A stretch of 64,000 nt of DNA from Pseudomonas sp. SL4(2022) (GTDB lineage Bacteria; Pseudomonadota; Gammaproteobacteria; Pseudomonadales; Pseudomonadaceae): positions 2,238,001 through 2,302,000 of the forward strand of contig NZ_CP113060.1 in NCBI RefSeq assembly GCF_026625725.1, in the 5' to 3' direction. A model generated the notes under the pieces. That model saw nothing but the letters and a program-made list of their open reading frames with translations. It was not told the origin of the DNA and did not search any database. Shown here in pieces: positions 8,672 through 20,243 of the stretch; the stretch's first letter is position 1, and each line of letters opens with the position of its first letter. The translations under genes were made by a program, and so were the position numbers.

Positions 8672-9472
8672 ATGGTTTGCACCTCGCTACTGAAAAAGGC
8701 GTCCCTCGTGGGCGCCTTTTTCGTTTTCGGCGTTTATGCCGGCGGAGTGTTGGCGTTCTGCCCGGCGCCGGGCAACTTGCCGAGTGCCAAGGTGCAGCGC
8801 GTGGTGGATGGCGACACCCTGCGTTTGGTCGATGGCCGCAATGTGCGCTTGATCGGTCTGAACAGCCCGGAAATGGGCCGCCAGGGCCGCTCTGCCGAGC
8901 CTTTCGCCGAGGCGGCGCGCAAACGCCTGCAGGCACTGGTGGCGGCCAGTGATGGCCGGGTCTCGTTGCAGTACGGCCAGCAGGCCAAGGATCACTACGG
9001 GCGCACCCTGGCGCACGCCTATGACAGCAGCGGGCGCAATCTGGAGGCGCAGTTGCTCGCCGAGGGTTTGGGTTTTCAGGTGGCAGTGGCGCCCAATCTG
9101 GCGTTGGTGCAGTGCCAGCAAGACGCCGAGCGCAGCGCCCGGCAGGCCCGTACCGGGCTCTGGCAGCGTTCGCCGGTGCAAGCCGTCGAACAGTTGAACA
9201 GCGGCGGCTTTGCTCTGGTGCAGGGCCAGGTTGAACGTGTCGAGCGCAATGGCGGCGGCCTGTGGCTGGAAATGGGCGATTCGCTGGTGCTGCATATCGC
9301 GCCCCGGGCGTTGGGCAATTTTGATCTGCGTGCTGTGCAACGCCTTGAAGGCCGTAAGGTCGAAGCTCGCGGCTGGGTGATCGACCGCTCCAGGCGTGGC
9401 GGCTCGCGTGCTGGGCAGGCGCGCTGGATGCTGCCATTGACCGATAAGGCCATGTTGGGTGTGCTGGACTGA
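8672..9472 (+). CDS. Exported thermonuclease-family (SNase-like) protein
   Basis: A protein of about 266 residues with a signal peptide (SLLKKASLVGAFFVFGVYAG, cut near VLA) and a staphylococcal-nuclease fold. Visible active-site equivalents: VVDGDTLRL, then VRLIGLNSPEMG (Arg and Glu present; the usual calcium-binding Asp before TPE is Asn here), and the second Arg in DHYGRTLAHAY. A C-terminal region of about 100 residues (NSGGFALVQGQVERVERN onward) lies beyond the nuclease core and resembles an OB-like extension. ATG 8672 is chosen; a GTG at 8648 is also in frame. The signal-peptide code overlaps the rpmE terminator hairpin. Confidence 0.82.
   Translation: MVCTSLLKKASLVGAFFVFGVYAGGVLAFCPAPGNLPSAKVQRVVDGDTLRLVDGRNVRLIGLNSPEMGRQGRSAEPFAEAARKRLQALVAASDGRVSLQYGQQAKDHYGRTLAHAYDSSGRNLEAQLLAEGLGFQVAVAPNLALVQCQQDAERSARQARTGLWQRSPVQAVEQLNSGGFALVQGQVERVERNGGGLWLEMGDSLVLHIAPRALGNFDLRAVQRLEGRKVEARGWVIDRSRRGGSRAGQARWMLPLTDKAMLGVLD
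8693..8721 (+). terminator. Intrinsic terminator of rpmE, inside nuclease signal-peptide code
   Basis: AAAAAGGCG (8693-8701) pairs perfectly with CGCCTTTTT (8713-8721); the loop contains a further CCC/GGG pairing. The T run then continues after a CG. The hairpin lies 48 nt after the rpmE stop and within codons 8-17 of the downstream nuclease. Confidence 0.75.
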
Positions 9473-9666
9473 GTGACATCGTCACAAGGTGCTGTTAAAC
9501 GTTTTCTCGAAGAGCGTGGGCTATCCCGCAAAGCCCGTTTCTTCGGGGGTAACGGCCCGTTTCTGGTGCGCCGTACGTAACCGGACTCGCCAGTCTTGTG
9601 CAGCTGTATACAACTTGCGTATCCTCGCCGCCTGCCTGTTCAACAGCCCCAAGCGGAAATGCCACC

Positions 9667-10935
9667 ATGTCTGATTTGAAAACAGCCGCTCTCGATTATC
9701 ACGCCAATCCCCGTCCGGGTAAGTTGAGTGTCGAGCTAACCAAGCCCACCGCAACCGCACGCGACCTGTCCCTGGCTTACAGCCCAGGTGTTGCCGAGCC
9801 AGTGCGCGAGATTGCGCGTGACCCGGAGCTGGCGTACCGCTATACCGGCAAAGGCAACCTGGTGGCAGTTATTTCCGACGGTACTGCGATTCTCGGCCTG
9901 GGTGACCTTGGCCCGCTGGCCTCCAAGCCGGTTATGGAAGGTAAGGGGGTGCTGTTCAAGCGCTTTGCCGGCATTGATGTTTTTGACATTGAAGTCGAGT
10001 CCGAAAGCCCACAGGCCTTTATCGACACCGTTCGTCGCATCTCGATCACCTTTGGTGGTATCAACCTGGAAGACATCAAGGCACCCGAGTGCTTTGAGAT
10101 TGAACGCACGCTGATCGAACAGTGCGATATTCCGGTGTTCCACGACGACCAACACGGTACCGCTATCGTTACTGCGGCCGGTATGCTCAACGCCCTGGAA
10201 ATCGCCGGCAAGTCCCTGCCGGACGCTAAAATTGTCTGCCTGGGCGCTGGTGCTGCCGCCATCTCCTGCATGAAGTTGCTGGTGAGCATGGGGGCCAAGG
10301 TCGAGAACATTTACATGATTGACCGCAAGGGTGTGATTCACGCAGGTCGTGATGATCTGAACCAGTACAAGGCGGTGTTTGCCAGCGAAACCAGCAAGCG
10401 CACCCTGTCCGATGCGCTGGATGGTGCGGACGTGTTTGTCGGCCTGTCCGGTGCCAACCTGCTGGCCCCTGAAGACCTCAAGCGCATGGCGGCTAACCCG
10501 ATTGTGTTCGCCTGCTCCAACCCGGACCCGGAAATCAAGCCGGAGCTGGCGCGTGAGGTGCGTAGCGATGTGATCATGGCCACTGGTCGTTCCGACTACC
10601 CGAACCAGGTCAACAACGTTCTTGGCTTCCCGTTCATTTTCCGGGGTGCGCTGGACGTTCGTGCGACCCGTATCAACGAAGAAATGAAAATTGCAGCGGC
10701 CCTGGCCCTGCGTGACCTGGCCAAGTTGCCAGTGCCGCAGGAAGTCTGCGATGCGTACGGTGGTATCGCCCTGTCGTTCGGCCCTGAGTACATCATTCCG
10801 AAACCGATGGACCCGCGCCTAATTACCGTAGTCTGTGATGCAGTGGCCAAGGCGGCTATCGAGAGCGGTGTGGCGACCCTTCCGTATCCGAAACACTACC
10901 CGCTGCAGTCGGTGAACGATGTGTTCAACGGCTAA
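9667..10935 (+). CDS. NAD(P)-dependent malic enzyme (short form)
   Basis: Oxidative decarboxylation of malate to pyruvate, 422 residues. N-terminal malic domain ([33 protein letters not shown], then [10 protein letters not shown]), followed by a Rossmann domain ([17 protein letters not shown]) and [10 protein letters not shown]. It lacks the phosphotransacetylase-like C-terminal domain found in long MaeB proteins, matching the 422-residue enzyme located near ponA in P. aeruginosa. ATG 9667 starts [20 protein letters not shown]; an upstream in-frame extension has no recognisable sequence. Cofactor preference cannot be read reliably here. A possible promoter (TTGTGC...TATCCT) lies within the preceding 75 nt. 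Confidence 0.93.
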   Translation: MSDLKTAALDYHANPRPGKLSVELTKPTATARDLSLAYSPGVAEPVREIARDPELAYRYTGKGNLVAVISDGTAILGLGDLGPLASKPVMEGKGVLFKRFAGIDVFDIEVESESPQAFIDTVRRISITFGGINLEDIKAPECFEIERTLIEQCDIPVFHDDQHGTAIVTAAGMLNALEIAGKSLPDAKIVCLGAGAAAISCMKLLVSMGAKVENIYMIDRKGVIHAGRDDLNQYKAVFASETSKRTLSDALDGADVFVGLSGANLLAPEDLKRMAANPIVFACSNPDPEIKPELAREVRSDVIMATGRSDYPNQVNNVLGFPFIFRGALDVRATRINEEMKIAAALALRDLAKLPVPQEVCDAYGGIALSFGPEYIIPKPMDPRLITVVCDAVAKAAIESGVATLPYPKHYPLQSVNDVFNG

Positions 10936-10945
10936 ACCTGCGAAT

Positions 10946-10977
10946 AATAAAAAACCCGCTACGGCGGGTTTTTTATT
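10946..10977. terminator. Bidirectional terminator between malic enzyme and ponA
   Basis: AATAAAAAACCCGC (10946-10959) and its inverted copy beginning GCGGG around 10964 form a strong stem with A and T tracts on either side. It lies between convergent genes, so it can serve both strands. Confidence 0.85.
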
Positions 10978-11036
10978 GCGTGCATATCCGCTTGAGCATT
11001 CGGGAGTGCGCGTGGCGCGCCCCTAGCCGTGGCGAT

Positions 11037-13451
11037 TTAGAACAGGTCGAGTGGTGCGGCCTCATCTGCCGGCAGTGGGCTACCGGGGATGCTCATGCCT
11101 GGGTCGAATTCTCCCATGGGCGGTGGCGAATCTTCGCTCTTGAACAGCTCGAAGTAGGCGTCCGGTGTATCTGGTGTGGCGGCTCGGCCGCTGTGTGGGT
11201 CAACGCGCAGCGTCAGGAGGCCTTCGGGTTCGGGCAGCATGTGGCTGGGTTTGTCCTTCAGGGCGGCGCCCATGTAGTCCATCCAGATGGGCAGTGCCAC
11301 GGTGCCGCCGTATTCATTGCGGCCAAGGCTTTCCGGCTGATCGAAACCCGTCCAGACGGTCGTGATGTAGTCGGCGTTGTAACCGGAGAACCAGCTGTCC
11401 TTCGACTCGTTGGTGGTGCCCGTCTTCCCTGCCAGGTCATCACGGCCCATCGCCATGGCGCGGCGACCGGTGCCGCGCTTGATCACGTCCTGCAGCATGC
11501 TGGTCATGATGTAGGCGGTACGGCCATCAATGATCTGTTCGGCCAGGATCGGTTCGGCTGGCACGGGTTGATCGCCCACGATCAGCGTTGCGCTACGCTG
11601 CTGGGCACGCTGTTCAATACCTGCGGGGGTTTGTGCCGGGTTGGCGTTGAACAGTTGCTTGCCGTTGCGGTCTTCAATGCGCTCGATCAGGTACGGTTCG
11701 ATCTTGTAGCCGCCGTTGGCAAAGGTGCTCCAGCCTTCGGCGATCTCCATCGGCGTCAGGCTTGCTGTGCCCAGGGCCAGGGATAGGTTGGGCGGCAGAT
11801 CCTTGCGCTCAAAACCGAAGCGCTCGATATAGCTCAGCGTGCTGTCGATGCCGAGGTCCTGTAGCAGACGAATCGAAACCAGGTTACGTGAGCGGTACAG
11901 CGCTTCGCGCAGGCGAATCGGGCCGAGGAAGGTGTTGTTATCGTTCTTCGGTCGCCAGACCTGCGAAAGCGCATCATCGGCAAATACGATCGGCGCATCG
12001 TTCACTAGCGTCGCGGCTGTGTAGCCCTTATCCAGAGCGGCGCTGTAGACGAAGGGCTTGAAGCTTGAGCCTGGCTGGCGCTTAGCCTGAGCCGCACGGT
12101 TGTAGTTGCTCTGTTCAAAGGAGAAACCGCCGACCAGCGCGCGAACGGCGCCGTTGTTAGGGTCAAGTGATACCAGCGCACTTTGTGCTGCAGGCAGCTG
12201 CACAAAGCGTAGGCTGGCGTCGTCCTGGCGCTGTACGCGAATCAGGTCACCAATCTGGCTGACATCCGCTGGCTGCTGTGGGCGTGGGCCGAGGCTGTTG
12301 GTGTTAAGGAAGGGGCGTGCCCATTTCATGCTGTCCCAGGCCACAGCCTGCTCTTCGCCGTTGCGTAACAACACCAGAATCCCGCTTTTTTCCACGCTGG
12401 TAACAATGGCGGGCTCCAGGCCGCCAAGGGATGTCTGCTTGCTCAGTGCGCTTAGCCAGTTCTCCTTGGTCATGCCCGGCAGGCGGCTTTCCGGTCCACG
12501 GTAGCCATGGCGCTGGTCGTAGGCAATCAAACCTTCGCGCACAGCGCTGTTGGCGGCGATTTGCAGGTCACTGGGCACAGTGGTGGTGACGTTGAAACCC
12601 TCGGTATAAGCCTCGCTGCCATACCGACCGACCATTTCAGCGCGGGCCATTTCGGCAATATAAGGCGCAACCAGTTCCGGGGCAGGAACGTGGTAACTCA
12701 CGTTGATCGGTTCTGCCAGGGCTTCGTCGTAGCGCTGCTTGTCGATCCTGCCAAGGTTGTGCATGCGGCCCAAAATCCAGTTGCGGCGTTCAAGTGCGCG
12801 CGTTGGGTTCACCAACGGGTTGAAGCGCGAGGGTGCCTTGGGCAGGCCGGCAATCATGGCCATTTGCGCCAGGCTGGTGTCACGGATCGACTTGCCGTAA
12901 TAGACTTGGGCGGCCGCTTCTATACCGTAAGCACGGTTCCCCAGGTAAATCTTGTTCACATAAAGTTCAAGAATTTCATTCTTACTAAGTTCTCGTTCAA
13001 TTTGCAGTGCAAGAAGTATCTCGTTGATCTTGCGAGAGAAACTTCGTTCACTGGTAAGAAAGAAATTCTTCGCCACCTGCATGGTGATGGTGCTGCCACC
13101 CGTTTGGATCTGCCCGCTTTTCACGATTTGCGTTGCAGCGCGCATCAGGCTGGTAAGGTCAACGCCATAATGGTTGGCAAAATTGTCGTCTTCGGCGGCG
13201 AGCAGCGCGCTGATGAAGTCCTGGGGGATGTCGGCAAAGGCGATAGGCGAACGGCGCATTTCGCCAAACTCGGCGATCAGTTTGGCATCGCTGCTGTAGA
13301 CCCGCAGCGGGATCTGCAACTGGATGCTGCGCAAAGATTCGACGGATGGAAGGCTGGGGCTAAGATAGAGGAAGGCTCCGCTGAAACTGAGCACCAAGCC
13401 ACAAAAAACGGCGAGGCAGGACCAGCAGAAAAAACGCAAAAGACGCATCAA
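11037..13451 (-). CDS. ponA: Penicillin-binding protein 1A, bifunctional
   Basis: Class A PBP of 804 residues that polymerises and cross-links peptidoglycan. An N-terminal membrane anchor (about residues 7-29) is followed by the GT51 glycosyltransferase domain: EDDNFANHYGVD near residue 87, then GGSTITMQVAKNFFLTSERS. The OB-like insert lies in the middle. The transpeptidase domain shows the SxxK serine in RQPGSSFKPFVYSAALDKG, SRN in YRSRNLVSIRLL, and KTG in GKTGTTNESKDSWFSGYN. ATG 13451 and ATG 13448 are both possible. It is divergent from pilM, as in P. aeruginosa. Confidence 0.96.
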   Translation of the reverse strand: MMRLLRFFCWSCLAVFCGLVLSFSGAFLYLSPSLPSVESLRSIQLQIPLRVYSSDAKLIAEFGEMRRSPIAFADIPQDFISALLAAEDDNFANHYGVDLTSLMRAATQIVKSGQIQTGGSTITMQVAKNFFLTSERSFSRKINEILLALQIERELSKNEILELYVNKIYLGNRAYGIEAAAQVYYGKSIRDTSLAQMAMIAGLPKAPSRFNPLVNPTRALERRNWILGRMHNLGRIDKQRYDEALAEPINVSYHVPAPELVAPYIAEMARAEMVGRYGSEAYTEGFNVTTTVPSDLQIAANSAVREGLIAYDQRHGYRGPESRLPGMTKENWLSALSKQTSLGGLEPAIVTSVEKSGILVLLRNGEEQAVAWDSMKWARPFLNTNSLGPRPQQPADVSQIGDLIRVQRQDDASLRFVQLPAAQSALVSLDPNNGAVRALVGGFSFEQSNYNRAAQAKRQPGSSFKPFVYSAALDKGYTAATLVNDAPIVFADDALSQVWRPKNDNNTFLGPIRLREALYRSRNLVSIRLLQDLGIDSTLSYIERFGFERKDLPPNLSLALGTASLTPMEIAEGWSTFANGGYKIEPYLIERIEDRNGKQLFNANPAQTPAGIEQRAQQRSATLIVGDQPVPAEPILAEQIIDGRTAYIMTSMLQDVIKRGTGRRAMAMGRDDLAGKTGTTNESKDSWFSGYNADYITTVWTGFDQPESLGRNEYGGTVALPIWMDYMGAALKDKPSHMLPEPEGLLTLRVDPHSGRAATPDTPDAYFELFKSEDSPPPMGEFDPGMSIPGSPLPADEAAPLDLF

Positions 13452-13605
13452 GATTTTTGGATTTCCAGATAAAAGAACGAGTTAAGCCGAACACAAGGTT
13501 AAAAGAGAAAAACTGATCACATTATAAGCGGTTTTTTTGCCGGGTAGCCATTTGCGCTTCTGTCAGGACTGTTATTTAATGTGAAAAAACATAAATAGTC
13601 CGTAA

Positions 13606-14696
<1,091 letters not shown>

Positions 14697-14697
<1 letters not shown>

Positions 14698-15266
14698 TGG
14701 CACGTATTAACTTACTCCCATGGCGGGAGCAATTACGTGAGGAGCGTAAACAGCGTTTCCTTGTCACACTTGCTGGGGTTTTTATAGTTGCAGCAGGCTT
14801 TGTTTTTTTAGGGGATCAGTACCTAAGTTCGGCTATTGAGCGACAGACTTCTCGCAATGAATTTGTCAGCCAAGAAATTTCTGTTCTTGATGCGCGTATT
14901 AAAGAAATTAGTGAGCTGAAAACTCGAAGAGAACAGCTGCTGGAGAGAATGAAAATTATTCAGGATCTTCAGGGTAATCGACCGATAATCGGCCGTGTGT
15001 TCGATCAGTTGGTGCGAACCTTGCCAGATGGGGTTCATTTTACCGGTGTCAAAATGACGGCAAAGAACATTGCTATAGTTGGCGCTGCTGAGTCAAATAA
15101 TCGCGTTTCAAACTTGATGCGAAATCTTGATGCTTCTGACTGGTTGGCATCCCCTAATCTGACTGAGGTCAAATCTGTGACGGTGGGCGCTGTTGATCAA
15201 GCCAATGTCTTTACGCTTAGTGTTCAGCAGACGCAGCCTGGTGCTGATAACGAGGAGGCTAAGTAA
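14697..15266 (+). CDS. pilN: Type IV pilus inner-membrane protein PilN
   Basis: Bitopic protein of 189 residues. The conserved cytoplasmic motif MARINLLPWRE at the very N-terminus is the PilM-binding segment. One transmembrane helix (about residues 22-42) and a coiled coil precede the periplasmic ferredoxin-like domain that pairs with PilO. Start and pilM stop overlap as TAATG, implying translational coupling. From here to pilQ the codons are clearly more A/T-rich than in neighbouring genes. Confidence 0.96.
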
Positions 15267-15889
15267 TGAGTCTCAGTGATTCGCTCGAAAGTCTAAGAAA
15301 TATTGATTTTAATGATCTTGATTTTAACAATATAGGTTCGTGGCCTTCTGCAATTAAATTTATAGCTGGGGTGGTTTTATTAGTTGCTGTTTTAGCCCTT
15401 GGTTATAATTTCCACTTGAAAGACCTGCAGTCGCAGCTTGAATTGCAACAGGCGCAAGAGTTGTCATTGAAAGAGCAATTCTCGACCAAGGCTTTTCAGG
15501 CTGCAAATTTAGAAGCGTATAAGGAACAAATGAAGGAGATGGAAGTTTCCTTCGGTGCGCTGCTAAAACAGTTGCCAAGTGATACTGAGGTTCCTGGGCT
15601 TCTTGAAGATATTACGAGGACCGGTCTGGGTAGTGGTCTTGAATTCGAAGAAATAAAGCTGATGCCTGAAGTGGTTCAGCAGTTTTATATTGAGTTGCCA
15701 ATACAAATAAAGGTGGTGGGCTCGTATCACGATCTCGCGACATTTGTTAGTGGCGTTGCAAGTTTGCCTAGGATTGTTACCCTTCATGATTTCGATATTG
15801 TACCTGCGGAAGTGGATGGTGTTAGTACTCTTCGAATGAGTATCTTGGCTAAGACCTATCGATATAACGACAAAGGGCTTGTGAAATGA
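15266..15889 (+). CDS. pilO: Type IV pilus inner-membrane protein PilO
   Basis: Bitopic protein of 207 residues. It has a short cytoplasmic tail, one transmembrane helix (about residues 29-50, GVVLLVAVLALGYNF), a coiled coil, and a periplasmic domain that heterodimerises with PilN and contacts PilP. The start overlaps the pilN stop (TAATG). Low-GC codon use is shared with pilN, pilP and pilQ. Confidence 0.96.
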   Translation: MSLSDSLESLRNIDFNDLDFNNIGSWPSAIKFIAGVVLLVAVLALGYNFHLKDLQSQLELQQAQELSLKEQFSTKAFQAANLEAYKEQMKEMEVSFGALLKQLPSDTEVPGLLEDITRTGLGSGLEFEEIKLMPEVVQQFYIELPIQIKVVGSYHDLATFVSGVASLPRIVTLHDFDIVPAEVDGVSTLRMSILAKTYRYNDKGLVK

Positions 15890-16407
15890 GAAGGGTTTCA
15901 GCTCTTGTTCTTTTTTGTTCGCTGATCACTGGGTGTGATTCTGCGGGTGATTTTTCGGATTTGCAGGCCTTTATGGATGAGGTGCGAGCTCGTCCCAAAG
16001 GTGCCATAGAACCTTTGCCAAAATTTCAGCCGTATGAAAGCTTTACATACAGTGCTGCATCTTTAAGAAATCCATTTCAGCCGCCGGTTAAGCTAGATCT
16101 TGAGGCTCGCTCGAAGGGGTCTCCTGACATAAGACCCGATGAGTCAAGGGTTAAGCAGTTTCTGGAAGAGTTCAATATTGAAACATTTCAAATGGTTGGA
16201 ACCTTGTCCAATGAGGCTGGCGTCTTTGCTCTTGTAAGTGGCGCAAGTGGTGTCCATCGTATTCGCGTAGGTGATTATCTGGGGCGCAACCATGGGCGCG
16301 TTGTGGCGGTAGATGAAGCGAAGGTTGATGTCATTGAGATTGTGCCCGACGGTGAGGGGGGCTGGTTGGAGCGGCCGCGCAGCCTCTCTTTGAAGGAGCG
16401 CTCTTGA
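15886..16407 (+). CDS. pilP: Type IV pilus lipoprotein PilP
   Basis: Periplasmic lipoprotein of 173 residues linking PilN/PilO to the secretin PilQ. The signal peptide ends in a lipobox, LITGC, with Cys at about residue 17. The disordered N-terminal stretch contains the conserved SLRNPFQPP segment; the C-terminal beta-domain (GTLSNEAGVFALVSGASGVH onward) binds PilQ in characterised homologues. The start overlaps the pilO stop (ATGA). Confidence 0.96.
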   Translation: MRRVSALVLFCSLITGCDSAGDFSDLQAFMDEVRARPKGAIEPLPKFQPYESFTYSAASLRNPFQPPVKLDLEARSKGSPDIRPDESRVKQFLEEFNIETFQMVGTLSNEAGVFALVSGASGVHRIRVGDYLGRNHGRVVAVDEAKVDVIEIVPDGEGGWLERPRSLSLKERS

Positions 16408-16460
16408 TAGAGTTAGTCCGAGTTGGAAAAAATAATCGATTCTGCCTGCGAGATTTCTCA

Positions 16461-18557
16461 ATGAATAACTATTTTTCATGCATTAGTATTTCTCTGTTCG
16501 CTGTTCTTATGTCTAAGGGTGTTTGTGCGGCGGAATTACAGTCTTTGGATGTCGCTGCGTTGCCTGGGGATCGGGTAGAGCTGAAGCTTGCATTTGATGA
16601 ACCTATTTTGGCTCCACGTGGTTACACTATTGAACAGCCTGCGCGAATTGCTCTTGATTTGCCCGGTGTTTCGAATAAGTTGGGGGTTAAAAACAAGGAG
16701 TTGGGTGTAGGTAATGCTAGGAGTGTGACAGTTGTAGAGGCTAAAGATCGAACTAGGTTGATATTGAATTTGACTAATCTTGCGCCTTACACAACTCGAG
16801 CGGAAGGTAACAGTGTTTTTATTGTTGTTGGTGATCAGGCTTCGAGTGAAATAGTAAATGCGGCGCCTGTAATTGCACCAGTGGTTAAGTCTAATAAGGC
16901 TTATGCTTCCCCTAGTCGATCTGTAAAGGCAATAGATTTTCAGCGAGGTGAGCAGGGTGAAGGTAATGTAGTTGTAACGCTTTCTGATCCTGCTTTGAGC
17001 CCCGATATTCAGGATCAGGGTGGGAAAATTCGGTTGGTTTTCGCTAAGACCCAATTGCCTGAGTCGCTGCGTGTTCGTTTAGATGTTAAAGACTTTGCCA
17101 CTCCAGTGCAGTTTGTGAGCGCCTCTGAGTCGGGGGGGCAGTCAAGTATTATAATTGAGCCTAGCGGCAGCTATGATTACTTGGCGTATCAGGCGGACGA
17201 CAAACTTACTGTAAGTATTAAGCCGTTGACTCCTGATGAGGTTGATCGTCGCAAGAGTGAAAGTTTCGCTTACAGTGGTGAAAAGCTTTCTCTAAACTTT
17301 CAAGATATTGATGTGCGTTCCGTATTGCAGCTCATTGCTGACTTTACTGATCTGAATTTGGTTGCGAGTGATACTGTTAAGGGGAACATTACTCTGCGTC
17401 TCCAGAACGTGCCATGGGATCAGGCTTTAGACTTGGTGCTCAAAACAAAGGGGCTGGATAAACGTAAGGTTGGTAATGTTCTTCTTGTTGCGCCTGCCGA
17501 CGAGATTGCGGCACGTGAGCGCCAAGAGTTAGAGGCCCAAAAACAGATCGCGGAGCTTGCTCCGTTACGTCGTGAGCTCATTCAGGTGAACTATGCCAAG
17601 GCTTCTGATATGGCAAAGCTATTTCAGTCTGTTACTAGCGCCGATGGTGCAAGCGATGATCGCGGTTCTATAACGGTAGATGATAGAACTAACAGTATTA
17701 TTGCCTATCAGACGCAAGATCGTCTTGATGAGCTTCGCAGGATAGTTGCTCAGCTAGATGTTGCTGTTCGTCAAGTGATGATTGAGGCGCGTATTGTTGA
17801 GGCTAACGTTGATTATGACAAGGCGCTTGGGGTGAATTGGCGGGGTGCAAGCGTCGGTGATACAAGCTATGTAATAAGTGGTCGTGGTGGCAATCGAGTA
17901 GGCGCGCCTGGCTATGGGCAAAATATTCCTAATGTTCAGAATCCAACGCCTTCACTCGGTAACTTCGTTGATATGGGGGCTGCAGGTGCAACATCTGGGT
18001 TTGGTATAGGCTTTATTACCGACAACACTATTCTTGACTTAGAGCTTTCTGCGATGGAGAAAACCGGTAACGGAGAGGTTGTTTCTCAGCCAAAGGTTGT
18101 GACAGCAGACAAGGAAACGGCCAAAATTCTTAAGGGTTCTGAGGTTCCATATCAAGAAGCAAGCTCCAGTGGTGCAACGAGCACATCTTTTAAAGAGGCT
18201 GCACTGTCTTTAGAGGTTACGCCGCAGATTACGCCGGATAACCGTATTATTATTGAAGTTAAGGTGACTAAAGATGCACCTGATTTCTCCCAGGCTGCCT
18301 CAACTGGTGGTGTTCCCTCGATTTCTAAGAATGAGGTGAATGCGAAGGTGTTAGTGTCAGATGGTGAGACGATCGTTATTGGTGGTGTTTTTACAAATAC
18401 TCAATCGAAGTCTGTTGATAAAGTTCCATTTCTTGGGGACGTTCCATATATCGGTCGCTTCTTCAAGCGTGATCTAGTTCAGGACAAGAAGTCAGAGCTG
18501 CTGATTTTCCTGACTCCGCGAATCATGAACAACCAAGCTGTCGCGGTGAGTCGTTGA
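16461..18557 (+). CDS. pilQ: Type IV pilus outer-membrane secretin PilQ
   Basis: Secretin of about 698 residues forming the outer-membrane pilus gate. Signal peptide [17 protein letters not shown] with cleavage near CAA; N-terminal AMIN domains ([20 protein letters not shown] and a second copy near residue 150) for septal/peptidoglycan binding; N0/N1 domains ([20 protein letters not shown]); C-terminal secretin core ([35 protein letters not shown]). ATG 16461 is chosen because the preceding 19 codons after a TTG at 16404 do not look like signal sequence, though the TTG overlaps the pilP stop and could be coupled. Confidence 0.95.
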   Translation: MNNYFSCISISLFAVLMSKGVCAAELQSLDVAALPGDRVELKLAFDEPILAPRGYTIEQPARIALDLPGVSNKLGVKNKELGVGNARSVTVVEAKDRTRLILNLTNLAPYTTRAEGNSVFIVVGDQASSEIVNAAPVIAPVVKSNKAYASPSRSVKAIDFQRGEQGEGNVVVTLSDPALSPDIQDQGGKIRLVFAKTQLPESLRVRLDVKDFATPVQFVSASESGGQSSIIIEPSGSYDYLAYQADDKLTVSIKPLTPDEVDRRKSESFAYSGEKLSLNFQDIDVRSVLQLIADFTDLNLVASDTVKGNITLRLQNVPWDQALDLVLKTKGLDKRKVGNVLLVAPADEIAARERQELEAQKQIAELAPLRRELIQVNYAKASDMAKLFQSVTSADGASDDRGSITVDDRTNSIIAYQTQDRLDELRRIVAQLDVAVRQVMIEARIVEANVDYDKALGVNWRGASVGDTSYVISGRGGNRVGAPGYGQNIPNVQNPTPSLGNFVDMGAAGATSGFGIGFITDNTILDLELSAMEKTGNGEVVSQPKVVTADKETAKILKGSEVPYQEASSSGATSTSFKEAALSLEVTPQITPDNRIIIEVKVTKDAPDFSQAASTGGVPSISKNEVNAKVLVSDGETIVIGGVFTNTQSKSVDKVPFLGDVPYIGRFFKRDLVQDKKSELLIFLTPRIMNNQAVAVSR

Positions 18558-18561
18558 TTCA

Positions 18562-19080
18562 GTGCAAAATTTGATTCTTGTTGGCCCGATGGGGGCGGGA
18601 AAGAGCACCATCGGGCGTCTATTGGCTAAAGAGTTGCGGTTGCCGTTCAAGGATTCTGATAAGGAAATTGAGCAGCGCACAGGGGCGGATATTCCTTGGA
18701 TATTCGATGTCGAGGGAGAGCAGGGCTTTCGTGAGCGTGAGCAGGCGGTAATAGTCGAACTCTGTGATGTTGATGGCATGGTATTAGCGACGGGGGGCGG
18801 TGCGGTTATGCGTGCTGAAAACCGCGCGGCTCTGAAGCGTGGTGGCCATGTGGTTTATTTGCATGCTTCTGTTGAGCAGCAGGTGGATCGCACTTCGCGA
18901 GACCGCAATCGACCGTTGTTGCGTGCGGCAGATCCAGGCAAGGTTTTGGCAGAGCTGTTCGCGGTTCGTGATCCGCTGTACCGCGAGGTTGCCGATATTG
19001 TCGTGGAAACCGACGAGCGTCCTCCGCGTTTGGTCGTGCAAGAGATTCTTGAGCGCCTTGCGGTGCTTTCTCCCCGTTAA
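18562..19080 (+). CDS. aroK: Shikimate kinase
   Basis: Phosphorylates shikimate in the chorismate pathway, 172 residues. P-loop [15 protein letters not shown] at residues 8-22, the shikimate-binding [24 protein letters not shown], and the lid arginine region [15 protein letters not shown] 18562 lies 4 nt after the pilQ stop, so aroK is probably co-transcribed with the pilus genes and is followed by aroB, the usual aroKB order. Confidence 0.96.
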   Translation: MQNLILVGPMGAGKSTIGRLLAKELRLPFKDSDKEIEQRTGADIPWIFDVEGEQGFREREQAVIVELCDVDGMVLATGGGAVMRAENRAALKRGGHVVYLHASVEQQVDRTSRDRNRPLLRAADPGKVLAELFAVRDPLYREVADIVVETDERPPRLVVQEILERLAVLSPR

Positions 19081-19131
19081 AGCGCAGGCGTAACTGCGCT
19101 ATCCTAGCCCCCTTTGTTATCTGGGGGTTTT

Positions 19132-20233
19132 ATGCAGACTCTTCATGTCGATCTTGGTGAACGCAGCTATCCGATCTATATCGGTGCCGAGCTGTTGGCT
19201 CGTGCTGATTTGTTGGCGGCCCATATTGTCGGTCGACAAGTCGCGATAGTGACCAATGAGACAGTTGCTCCCCTTTACCTTGCTGCGCTTGAGCGTTCGC
19301 TCGCAGGCTATGCCGTTGCCTCTGTTGTTTTGCCTGATGGTGAGAGTTACAAAACCTGGGAAACACTGCAGCTGGTTTTTGATGGACTGCTGGGGGCGCG
19401 ACATGATCGACGCACAACGGTGATTGCCCTGGGGGGGGGTGATTGGTGATATGGCGGGTTTTGCGGCTGCCTGTTATCAGCGTGGCGTGAATTTTATCCA
19501 GGTACCGACAACGCTATTGTCCCAGGTCGATTCATCCGTTGGCGGCAAGACGGGTATTAATCATCCGCTGGGTAAAAATATGGTGGGCGCGTTTTACCAG
19601 CCGCAAGCCGTGTTGATTGATACGGCCACGCTGGTTACTTTGCCGGCTCGTGAGCTATCTGCTGGTCTTGCGGAAGTAATCAAGTATGGCCTGATATGTG
19701 ACGAGCCTTTCCTGTCCTGGCTTGAGGAGCACATGCTTGCATTGCGTTGTCTGGATCAGCAGGCGTTGACGGCCGCTATTGCTCACTCCTGTGCTGCCAA
19801 GGCGCGGGTGGTGGCTGCGGATGAGCGTGAGTCTGGTGTGCGTGCCACCTTGAACCTCGGGCACACTTTTGGCCATGCCATAGAGACGCATCAGGGTTAC
19901 GGTGTCTGGTTGCATGGTGAGGCTGTTGCCGCCGGTACGGTCATGGCGTTGGATATGTCCGAGCGCCTGGGCTGGATTACGGCTGCTGAGCGTGAGCGGG
20001 TGGTGCGCTTATTTGTCACGGCCGGTTTGCCTGTGGTGCCGCCGCAAGATATGACAGCCGAGGATTTTATGGAGCATATGGCGGTCGACAAAAAGGTCCT
20101 CGATGGCAAATTGCGCTTGGTGTTGTTGCGCGGCTTGGGCGAGGCGGTGGTAACCGGTGACTTTCCCCGGGAAATTTTGAATGCCACGCTGAGCGCAGAT
20201 TATGCGGCGCAGCTGGCTCAGCTTAAAAACTAA
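19132..20233 (+). pseudogene. aroB: 3-dehydroquinate synthase AroB, frameshifted
   Basis: The coding information for the whole enzyme (about 367 residues) is present but in two frames. Frame one runs from ATG 19132 ([20 protein letters not shown]) to TTVIALGGG and then reads DW-stop at about 19449. The continuation ([19 protein letters not shown] to the stop at 20233) is in another frame. The break falls at the nine-G run 19431-19439 followed by TGATT; family sequence [13 protein letters not shown] needs two more bases (or one fewer). Downstream catalytic segments ([34 protein letters not shown]) are intact. AroB is needed for aromatic amino acid synthesis, so a sequence error is likely; otherwise the strain would be an aromatic auxotroph. 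Confidence 0.9.
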
Positions 20234-20243
20234 CGAGTGGCCC

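Noticed and set aside
8367..9485. 372-codon minus-strand frame over rpmE and the nuclease
   Set aside because: Arg/Pro/Ala-rich shadow with no domain; the plus-strand genes have clear motifs.
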